Shown: one piece after another, positions 58,556 through 64,000 of the stretch
Layout: the number at the start of each line of letters is the position of its first letter
Position numbering within the stretch: the first letter of the stretch is position 1
DNA from: Pseudonocardia humida
GTDB lineage: Bacteria; Actinomycetota; Actinomycetes; Mycobacteriales; Pseudonocardiaceae
Direction: 5' to 3'
Length of the DNA stretch: 64,000 bases
NCBI RefSeq assembly: GCF_023898865.1
Contig: NZ_JAGSOV010000071.1
Span: forward strand, 1-64,000
Position numbers and translations under genes: made by a program
The notes under the pieces: model-generated
What the model was told of the DNA's origin: nothing
Databases searched by the model: none
The model's input: only the letters and a program-made list of their open reading frames with translations

Positions 58556-58828
58556 TCAGGTTCCGGTGGTGCGGGGAACGCCCCGGCCGTCCGATCCGCC
58601 GGTCATCGCCGCCGGTGCGGTGCCGACCCGCAGCAGCCGGACCTCCCCGCCCGCGTCCCACACCAGGTTGAGCAGCGCCCGGACCGCGGCCTGGTCGGCG
58701 AGCCTGCCCTCCAGCGCGGTCCGGCCCGCCCGCGAGCGGATCGTCACCTCCCCGAGGCGGGCGCGGATCACCCCGGCCACCGTCGCGGGCAGCGGGCCCG
58801 CTAAGACCAGGTGGTAGCTGCAGACCAC
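58556..58828 (-). CDS. small protein upstream of the LuxR regulator
   Basis: 90 residues, no family recognised: CSYHLVLAGPLPATVAGVIR at the start, then EGRLADQAAVRALLNLVWDA and GGEVRLLRVGTAP, an alternating strand/helix pattern compatible with a small alpha+beta domain, and a disordered Gly/Arg tail. GTG at 58828 has GGAGGAAG nine bases upstream. It ends 34 bases before the regulator gene and probably shares its transcript. An accessory or sensor role is possible. Confidence 0.6.
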   Translation of the reverse strand: MVCSYHLVLAGPLPATVAGVIRARLGEVTIRSRAGRTALEGRLADQAAVRALLNLVWDAGGEVRLLRVGTAPAAMTGGSDGRGVPRTTGT

Positions 58829-58915
58829 GGCTTCCTCCGCCCTCCCGGCGCGGCCACGGCGACCGACGCGACCACGCTCGCCGTGCCCCGGGTCCCCGCG
58901 CACCACCCCGCCCCC

Positions 58916-58965
58916 GGCTCCACCCGGGTGGTCCCGGGGACGGGTGGTGCGCGGCCACCCGGGTC
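58916..58965 (+). promoter_or_regulatory. 50-bp palindrome-rich element, copy B (peptidase promoter)
   Basis: Inverse-oriented copy of the element at 56197-56246 (42 of 50 identical), with CCACCCGGGTGG and CCACCCGGGTC boxes separated by 35 bases. It lies 57 bases before the ATG of the CPBP peptidase gene and 87 bases before the divergent small gene, so it could drive both directions. Confidence 0.65.
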
Positions 58966-59022
58966 GGCGTGACCGTCCTCCTCGACGCCCCGACCGCAGG
59001 GGCGGACGGAGGAGGTACCGGG

Positions 59023-59910
59023 ATGTCGACGAGGGAGAAGAGGATGGCGAGCGCCTGGGCGAAGGACCACCGGGCCTCCGGTTCCCAGCCGGTGGACGCG
59101 GCGGAGGTCGTGATCACCGAACCCGCGCTCGTCGCGGAGCGCCCTGCCGTCGGATCGGGCCGGTCGTGGCTGCGGTTCCTCGTCGGCTTCGCCCTGGTCG
59201 GTGGGGTGCTGCTGGGTGCGGGCGCGGTCGACGCCACCGGCCGGTGGGGCCTGGTCGTGCTGGCCGCCGTGCTGGCGACCGGGGTGGCCGTCGAGAAGGC
59301 GCTGCACCGGTCGACGGCCGGGGACGCGGTGCGCCTGCTGGGCCTGCGCCGCCCCGGCGGCCGGGCCATGGCCCTGGCCGCGGCGGTGTCGGGCCTGGTG
59401 CTGCTGGTCTTCCCGCTCACCGCCGCGCTGAGCGGCGCCGCGGTGGTGCTCCGACCGGACTGGGCCTGGCTGCTCGTCGGCATCCTCGCCTTCCACGGGC
59501 TGGCCGAGGAGCTCGTCTGGCGGGGCTACGTGTTCCGACGGCTCCGCGCGGGACGATCGTTCCGGGCGGGCGTGGCGTGGACGATGCCGCTGATCGCCGC
59601 CGGCCACCTCCCGATCCTCGTCACCCAGGGCCCGGCCGTCGGCCTGGGCGCGATGCTCGTCGCCGCGGTCACCTCGATCCCGCTCGGCTACCTGTACGAG
59701 ACGGGCGGCCGCTCGATGTGGCCCCCCGCGCTCGTGCACACCGCCATCGACGCCTTCAAGCTCGTCCTGATCCCGGCGGTGGCGCTGTCGACCTTCTCGA
59801 CGCTGATCATCCTGGTCAACCTCGCGGTCCCGCTGCTCGTCCTCGCCGTCCCGCGGCACGTGCTCGTCGCCGCCCCGTCCACCGAACGACCACGAGGAGA
59901 ATCGTCATGA
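59023..59910 (+). CDS. CPBP-family intramembrane glutamic endopeptidase
   Basis: 295 residues with about eight membrane segments. Catalytic motif EELVWRGYVFRRL (the EExxxR of CAAX/Abi peptidases), followed by IAAGHLPILV and VHTAIDAFKL, the second and third conserved motifs. ATG at 59023 has GGAGGAGGTACC upstream; a GTG at 58969 is possible but lies right next to the regulatory element. Overlaps the next gene by ATGA. Bacterial members process peptides, including bacteriocin precursors and self-immunity factors, or have unknown substrates. Confidence 0.9.
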   Translation: MSTREKRMASAWAKDHRASGSQPVDAAEVVITEPALVAERPAVGSGRSWLRFLVGFALVGGVLLGAGAVDATGRWGLVVLAAVLATGVAVEKALHRSTAGDAVRLLGLRRPGGRAMALAAAVSGLVLLVFPLTAALSGAAVVLRPDWAWLLVGILAFHGLAEELVWRGYVFRRLRAGRSFRAGVAWTMPLIAAGHLPILVTQGPAVGLGAMLVAAVTSIPLGYLYETGGRSMWPPALVHTAIDAFKLVLIPAVALSTFSTLIILVNLAVPLLVLAVPRHVLVAAPSTERPRGESS

Positions 59911-60389
59911 TCGCCGAGATCGGCCTGGGACTGAGCGTGGTGGCCGCGGGCCTGTGGTCCGGGCTGCTGCTCACCGTGACCACGATCCTGCACCCGCTCT
60001 ACGCCTCCCGGGACGCGGGCGGCTTCACCGCCGACATGCGGCGGTTCCTGCCGATCGCGCGCCGCTCACCGACGAACTACGTGCTGGTGATCGCCCTGCT
60101 GGTCGCCCCGGTCCTGGCCCTGGTCGGCCTGTGGCTGGAACGGGGCACCGGCGTCGTGATCGCGCTGACCGCGGCCGGGCTGGCGGCCACCGTCGCGGGC
60201 CCGCTGCTGATCTCCGACCGCCTCGCCGAGCCGAACTACGCCGTCATCCTGGGCTGGGACCCCGATCACCCGCCGCCGGACTGGCGGATCGCGCGGGCGC
60301 GGTGGATGCGGCTGAACTGGGCGCGGGGCGCGCTGACCTGGACCGCGTTCGCGCTGTTCCTGGCCGCCGCCTACGCCCACCTGCAGTGA
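59907..60389 (+). CDS. DUF1772-like (anthrone oxygenase-type) membrane protein
   Basis: 160 residues, four membrane segments: IAEIGLGLSVVAAGLWSGLL, YVLVIALLVAPVLALVGLWL, VVIALTAAGLAATVAGPLLI, GALTWTAFALFLAAAYAH. The region RIARARWMRLNWARGALTW resembles DUF1772/anthrone-oxygenase-like proteins. Coupled by ATGA to the CPBP peptidase. With the FAD monooxygenase under the same element it suggests an aromatic or polyketide-type oxidation regulon; this is inference. Confidence 0.6.
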   Translation: MIAEIGLGLSVVAAGLWSGLLLTVTTILHPLYASRDAGGFTADMRRFLPIARRSPTNYVLVIALLVAPVLALVGLWLERGTGVVIALTAAGLAATVAGPLLISDRLAEPNYAVILGWDPDHPPPDWRIARARWMRLNWARGALTWTAFALFLAAAYAHLQ

Positions 60390-60430
60390 CCTCGGCAAGT
60401 ACCGCGATCACGGCGTCATGGACGCGTCCA

Positions 60431-60461
60431 ACGGCCCCTCCCGATCACCGGGAGGGGCCGT
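60431..60461. terminator. strong hairpin terminator
   Basis: ACGGCCCCTCCCG (60431-60443) and CGGGAGGGGCCGT (60449-60461) form a perfect 13-bp stem with loop ATCAC, 41 bases after the DUF1772-like gene. No T-tract follows. Confidence 0.75.
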
Positions 60462-60622
60462 CCGCGTCGGGGCGCACCCCGGACGGCACCGTCCGCCGAC
60501 CCCTCCGGCCCGTGACGACCGGGCGATCCGCGACGCGGGAGCACATCCGGGGGGCCTGACGACCAACCGCGCGGGGCGTCGGTTCCGTCCTGGGTCCGGG
60601 AACGACCGGATGGAGACCGACG

Positions 60623-61342
60623 ATGAACCGTGCGCTGCGTACCGCCGCAGTCCTCGCCCTCGGGGTGCTCGTGCTGAGCGGCTGCTCGACGCCCACCGGC
60701 GCCGAGCACGCGACCGGCGGCGCCGGGGCCGCGGATCCGGCGGCCATCACCGCGCGGGGCACGGGGACGGTCCGCGGCGCACCGGACGTCGCGACGCTCG
60801 TCCTGGCGGAGCAGACGCGCGACCCCCGCGCAGAGGCCGCGCTCGGGGCCGCGAGCGCCGGGGCCACCGCACTGGTCGCGGTCCTCGACCGGGGCGGGAT
60901 CGCCGCGGCCGACCGGCGCACCAGCGGCCTCTCCGTCGACCCCACCTTCGACCAGGACGGGCGGGTCACCGGCTACCAGGCGGTCAACGAGGTCACGGCC
61001 ACGGTGCGGGACACCGCCGCCGTCGGCGCCCTGGTCGACGCGGCGAGCCAGGCCGTCGGGGACGCCCTGCGCGTGCGCGGCATCACCTTCTCGATCGAGG
61101 ACGACAGCGAGCTGCGGGTCCAGGCGCGGGCCGACGCGGTGCGCGAGGCCCAGGCGCAGGCGCAGGAACTCGCCACGGCGGCCGGGGTGGACCTGGGCCG
61201 GGTGCGGACGATCATCGAGGTGCCGCCCGCGTCGACGGACCCGTTCCGGGCGGACGCGGCCCCCGTCGCCGCCACCCCCGTCGAGCCGGGGACCCGGGAG
61301 CTCACCGTCGTCGTGGAGGTCTCCTACGGCATCGACGGGTGA
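60623..61342 (+). CDS. SIMPL-domain lipoprotein
   Basis: 239 residues. Lipoprotein signal with lipobox LSGC (Cys about 21), then a SIMPL (DUF541/BP26) domain: ITARGTGTVRGAPDVATLVL, DRRTSGLSVDPTFDQDGRVT, GYQAVNEVTATV, DAVREAQAQAQELATAAGVD and ELTVVVEVSYGI. Related proteins form oligomeric rings at the cell surface; role unclear. ATG with GGAGACCG upstream. The 3' end overlaps the convergent hydrolase by 19 bases. Confidence 0.88.
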   Translation: MNRALRTAAVLALGVLVLSGCSTPTGAEHATGGAGAADPAAITARGTGTVRGAPDVATLVLAEQTRDPRAEAALGAASAGATALVAVLDRGGIAAADRRTSGLSVDPTFDQDGRVTGYQAVNEVTATVRDTAAVGALVDAASQAVGDALRVRGITFSIEDDSELRVQARADAVREAQAQAQELATAAGVDLGRVRTIIEVPPASTDPFRADAAPVAATPVEPGTRELTVVVEVSYGIDG

Positions 61343-62589
61343 CCGGGCGGCCGCAGCTCGAACCGCTCGGCCAGCCAGGTCGCCACGGCCTCCCCGGCGC
61401 GCTCGTTGCCGGTGGGCTCGCCCTCGACGATCGCGCCCCCGAAGTGCAGGCCGCGGACGGCGCGACGGGTCAGGTCGGTGGCGCCGAGCGCGCCCGCCAT
61501 GCGGGCCGAGTCGGCGGGGAAGGCCGCCTGGTCGCCGGTGACCTCCAGGAACAGCGTGGGCACCGTGACGCCCGGGGCGCACCGGACGAAGTCGGCGTGG
61601 GAGCTCAGGCCCGACCACGTCGAGAGCCAGGCCTCGGGGGTGGTGAGCCGGCCGAAGCCGACCTGCCCGTAGTCGATGAGGTCGGGGCGGCGGCCGAACA
61701 GCGAGCCGTAGGGGCGGTCGCTGGGGTCGAGGGAGAGGTCGACGGTGCGCGGGTCGGCGTCGGTGCGGAACACCGTGATGATCCGCGGGGCGATGGCCCG
61801 GCGGCGGTCGCGCGCCGCCCCGGTCCGCCGGAACGCCTCCCGCGCCTCGGCCGCGCGCGCGAGGTGCTCGCGCGCGACGGCGTCGATGCGGGCGACCCGG
61901 GCGCGCTGCGCCTCCCGGTAGCGGGCGAGGAACTCAGCGCTGTAGGACGAGCTCGCGGGCGGCTCGGCGAAGCCGTTCGCGGGGTCGAAGGGGTCGAGCT
62001 CGGGGACGACCGAGAGCGGGTCGGACTCGTCGGCGACGGACGGGTCGATGCAGCCCAGCAGCAGCCTGCCCTGCCCCGGGTGCGGCGCCAGGAAGACCGC
62101 CCCGTCGGCGGTGGGCAGCTCCGCCTCCGGCAGGCCGGACGGCCGGCCGCCGGGGGTGGTGGCGATCCGGTCGGCGGGCGCGAGGCCGGCCTGTTCGAGG
62201 TAGAACGCGTAGAGCGGGCCGCCGCCGGAGTGCCCGAGCGTGACGACCGAGGCGAACCCCCGCTCGCGCAGGAACCGCAGCCCGGCGGCGGCGTCGAGCA
62301 GCGCCTGCTCGTGCACCAGGGTGAGGTCGTTGTTCACCGACCGGCTCTGCTGGGTCCAGACCGCGGCCCCGGCGCCCAGCAGCACCGGCGCCAGCGGGTG
62401 GTGGGTGAGGTCCTGGCGCGGGTGCATCAGGCACACGACGGTGGTCGCGCCCGGGACGGTGGCGAGCACGCCCCGCACGGTGGCGCCGTCGGCGGTCGTG
62501 AGCTCGTGCACCGATGTCGTGGTGGACCCCGGCCGCCGCCCCGCGGCGAGGTAGCGGCCCGCGCCCAGCCCCACCGCGGCGCGGGTCAT
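61324..62589 (-). CDS. alpha/beta-hydrolase (catabolic operon)
   Basis: 421 residues, alpha/beta-hydrolase with a large insertion. TTVVCLMHPRQDLTHHPLAP, nucleophile in VTLGHSGGGPLYAFYLEQAG, LFLEVTGDQAAFPADSARMA and the His in VRGLHFGGAIVEGE. Coupled by ATGA to the small gene upstream. Size and context suggest cleavage of a ring-fission or ester product made by the VOC enzyme of the same operon; substrate unknown. Confidence 0.82.
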   Translation of the reverse strand: MTRAAVGLGAGRYLAAGRRPGSTTTSVHELTTADGATVRGVLATVPGATTVVCLMHPRQDLTHHPLAPVLLGAGAAVWTQQSRSVNNDLTLVHEQALLDAAAGLRFLRERGFASVVTLGHSGGGPLYAFYLEQAGLAPADRIATTPGGRPSGLPEAELPTADGAVFLAPHPGQGRLLLGCIDPSVADESDPLSVVPELDPFDPANGFAEPPASSSYSAEFLARYREAQRARVARIDAVAREHLARAAEAREAFRRTGAARDRRRAIAPRIITVFRTDADPRTVDLSLDPSDRPYGSLFGRRPDLIDYGQVGFGRLTTPEAWLSTWSGLSSHADFVRCAPGVTVPTLFLEVTGDQAAFPADSARMAGALGATDLTRRAVRGLHFGGAIVEGEPTGNERAGEAVATWLAERFELRPPGHPSMP

Positions 62590-62834
62590 ACCGGCTCCAC
62601 CCGCAGCGCGTCCTTGTCGTGCTGGGTGATGCGGCTGCCCCGCGCGACCCCGGCCACCGAGCTGTACCAGACCGCGTGCCGGCAGCCGGTGGCCCGCCGG
62701 TCGATGACGATCGGGCCGGTGGCGGTGATCGCGAAGTACGGGCCGATCCGCCCGACGGTGACGGCCGGGTCCTGCGCGGCCACCGCGGCCAGCGGTGTGT
62801 TCTCCGGGACGTCGAGGACGTAGAGCGCGGTCAT
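62586..62834 (-). CDS. small conserved-looking protein of the VOC operon
   Basis: 82 residues, no family recognised: TALYVLDVPENTPLAAVAAQ, VTVGRIGPYFAITATGPIVI and CRHAVWYSSVAGVARGSRIT. It overlaps both neighbours by ATGA (VOC gene before, hydrolase after), so it is clearly translated as part of the operon. Similar small proteins accompany aromatic- or steroid-degrading genes in actinomycetes, but I cannot assign one. Confidence 0.65.
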   Translation of the reverse strand: MTALYVLDVPENTPLAAVAAQDPAVTVGRIGPYFAITATGPIVIDRRATGCRHAVWYSSVAGVARGSRITQHDKDALRVEPV

Positions 62835-63469
62835 CGCCCCGGCTCGCCCGCCCGGGAGAGCTCCCACTCCGCGGCCCGCTCGACGATCAGCTCGGCCTTG
62901 CGCGCGAGCAGCTTGCCGAAGGTCGGGTCGCCCTCGCCGACGACGTCGAGCAGGGCGTCGATGGTGAGGTTCGCGTCGAGGTCCTCCTGCGGCGTGACGG
63001 GCCGCATCGCCCGGGTGAACTCGACCATGTAGCCGTTGGGGTCGTGGGTGTAGATCGACTCGATCGTCTCGTGCTTGATCTGCATCTCCACCGGCCACGA
63101 GCTGGCGTCCAGGCGCCGCCGGTACTCCAGCAGGTCGTCCTCGTCGCCGACGTGGATCGCGAGGTGGCGCGACCGGACGAAGAACTCCGGCACGTCCGGG
63201 CCGAACCCGGCGTAGGCGTCGCCGCGCTCGTGGCGGTGCACGGGTTCGAGGCCGAAGTAGTAGAAGAACGCGATCCGGTCGTCGTTGCCGATGTCGAAGA
63301 AGAAGTGGATGAAGTCGGGGTGGTCCTCCGGCCCCCACCCGGCGGCGCAGATCGAGTGCACCACGGGGAAGCCGAGGACGTCGCGGTAGAAGCGGACCGT
63401 GCCCGCCGGGTCGAAGGTCGGGAAGGCCGTGTGGTCGACGCCCTGGACGCGATGGTCGAGTTCCGTCAT
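62831..63469 (-). CDS. VOC-family (glyoxalase/extradiol dioxygenase-like) protein
   Basis: 212 residues. Metal-ligand pattern of vicinal oxygen chelate proteins: VDHTAFPTFD (His near 12), AIHVGDEDDLLEYRRRL (His near 102) and YMVEFTRA (Glu near 152), in the beta-alpha-beta-beta-beta arrangement. A C-terminal helical extension (DANLTIDALLDVVGEGDPTF, LLARKAELIVERAAEWEL) is additional. Leaderless promoter with an operator dyad lies directly upstream. First gene of a three-gene operon; probably a ring-cleaving dioxygenase or lyase, substrate unknown. Confidence 0.85.
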   Translation of the reverse strand: MTELDHRVQGVDHTAFPTFDPAGTVRFYRDVLGFPVVHSICAAGWGPEDHPDFIHFFFDIGNDDRIAFFYYFGLEPVHRHERGDAYAGFGPDVPEFFVRSRHLAIHVGDEDDLLEYRRRLDASSWPVEMQIKHETIESIYTHDPNGYMVEFTRAMRPVTPQEDLDANLTIDALLDVVGEGDPTFGKLLARKAELIVERAAEWELSRAGEPGR

Positions 63470-63476
63470 GGCACCG

Positions 63477-63506
63477 ACGCTACCTGCGCATCTACGAATG
63501 AGTCAA
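63477..63506 (-). promoter_or_regulatory. leaderless promoter of the VOC operon
   Basis: On the minus strand, -35 TTGACT (63501-63506) and -10 TAGCGT (63477-63482) are 18 bases apart, and the ATG follows the -10 by seven bases, so the transcript is expected to be leaderless. Confidence 0.55.
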
Positions 63507-63515
63507 CAGTTTGAC
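63502..63515. promoter_or_regulatory. candidate TetR operator overlapping the -35 box
   Basis: GTCAA-CAGT-TTGAC, a perfect 5-bp dyad with four-base spacer, overlaps the -35 element and sits just after the stop of the TetR gene. Binding would block transcription of the VOC operon. Confidence 0.5.
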
Positions 63516-63517
63516 GA

Positions 63518-64000
63518 TCACGAAGAACCCTCCACGTCGAGGATCCGCTCGAGGTGGTCGAGGTCCTGGCGCAGCATCGCCAGCGCCGCCGCCGGGCCCT
63601 CCCCCTCCGGCCTGCGGTCCTCGGCCCGGCGCACCGCGGCGAGCGCCATGTCGGCGAGCTGGTCGGCCACGGCCTCGACGTCGTCGCGGCCGGGGCGGAA
63701 CCACCACGCCACCCAGTTGCACATGCCGATCACGGCCAGCGCGGCCACCCGCGCGTCGACCGGACGCAGCTGACCGGCGACGACGCCCTGCTCCACGACG
63801 TCCATCACGGTCCGGAGCACGGCGCGCCTGCTCGCGTCGTAGGACTCGGCGATCTCCTGGGGCAGCTCGGCCTCGGAGCGGATGAGCAGGCGGAACCGGT
63901 CGGGCTGGTGCGCGAGCCGCACGACGGTGAGCCGGGCGATGCCGCGCAGCTTGCCGACGGCGTCGAGGTCGGCGCGGGCGGCGATCTCGGCCATCTCGGC
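63518..64000 (-). CDS. TetR-family regulator, C-terminal part (cut by window edge)
   Basis: At least 160 residues of the ligand-binding domain of a TetR protein: DAVGKLRGIARLTVVRLAHQ, RFRLLIRSEAELPQEIAESY, VMDVVEQGVVAGQLRPVDAR, VAALAVIGMCNWVAWWFRPG, VADQLADMALAAVRR. The N-terminal HTH lies beyond base 64000. The LRPVDAR...GMCNWVAWWF pattern is typical of TetR regulators of acyl-CoA or steroid catabolism. It precedes the VOC operon, with a dyad overlapping that operon's promoter. Confidence 0.8.
   Translation of the reverse strand, partial: AEMAEIAARADLDAVGKLRGIARLTVVRLAHQPDRFRLLIRSEAELPQEIAESYDASRRAVLRTVMDVVEQGVVAGQLRPVDARVAALAVIGMCNWVAWWFRPGRDDVEAVADQLADMALAAVRRAEDRRPEGEGPAAALAMLRQDLDHLERILDVEGSS

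Noticed and set aside
59023..59910. CPBP peptidase as a bacteriocin-immunity (Abi) cassette
   Set aside because: No small leader peptide, lanthipeptide or bacteriocin transporter genes are adjacent; the shared promoter element points to the LuxR regulon instead.
1..64000. tRNA, rRNA, phage, integrase, toxin-antitoxin or restriction genes
   Set aside because: Looked for on both strands; no cloverleaf with the conserved T-loop, no rRNA core sequence and no recognisable defence or phage protein was seen. The only mobile gene is the IS5-family transposase.

Overview
The window is GC-rich throughout, with GTG and TTG starts, ATGA/GTGA gene overlaps and several leaderless promoters. The gene content (DUF574 methyltransferase, DUF222-HNH protein, F420-type PPOX enzyme, aerobic cobalamin genes with a CobI-CobJ fusion, ECF42 sigma factor with DGPF partner) points to a chromosomal segment of an actinomycete, most likely of the Pseudonocardiales. 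The family assignment is inference; no rRNA, tRNA or phage gene is present to fix taxonomy.

Layout. 0-7 kb: DUF574 methyltransferase, a GntR regulator coupled through a 25-codon mini-ORF to an MFS permease, divergent aldose epimerase, a decayed GNAT gene, TetR, a membrane-anchored globin-like protein and a nitroreductase. 7.2-10 kb: a DUF222-HNH gene with an SOS-box promoter, split by a 994-bp IS5-family element whose removal (with one TAG target copy) restores the frame. 10-16 kb: GbsR-type regulator plus methyltransferase, quinone oxidoreductase, TrpB-like enzyme, TetR, beta-lactamase-fold lipoprotein. 16-27.3 kb: oxygen-dependent corrin-ring genes: cobF-cobN leftwards behind a cobalamin riboswitch, cobG-cobH-cobIJ rightwards, then PPOX-cobL-cobM-mini-ORF-cobK leftwards. 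27-33.6 kb: hydrolase, DUF1330, a Rieske protein coupled to a kinase-fold/YVTN-propeller protein lacking key catalytic residues, MerR. 33.6-38.6 kb: GntR, MHS permease, split transketolase and SDR, an apparent carbohydrate-catabolic operon with shared operator motifs. 38.7-40 kb: a second cobalamin riboswitch in front of a zinc-type betaine-homocysteine methyltransferase-like gene.

40-54.6 kb: methyltransferase, ECF42/DGPF pair, aldo-keto reductase, glutamate-synthase-like FMN enzyme, esterase, alcohol dehydrogenase, DHA2 exporter, a very large membrane M48 peptidase with a small partner, two regulatory/membrane proteins and a hydrolase. 54.6-60.4 kb: a putative regulon around a MalT-type LuxR regulator: an FAD monooxygenase gene carrying an in-frame amber codon on one side and a CPBP peptidase plus DUF1772-like protein on the other, each preceded in the same orientation by a 50-bp palindrome-rich element (42/50 identical). 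60.6-64 kb: SIMPL lipoprotein, then a leftward TetR-VOC-small protein-hydrolase catabolic operon that runs off the window.

Most interesting: the duplicated 50-bp element, the riboswitch-BHMT pairing, the pseudokinase-propeller coupled to a Rieske protein, the MSELASE mini-ORF linkers, and the cleanly dated IS insertion into a predicted SOS-controlled HNH gene. All functional assignments come from reading the sequence; no database search was possible.
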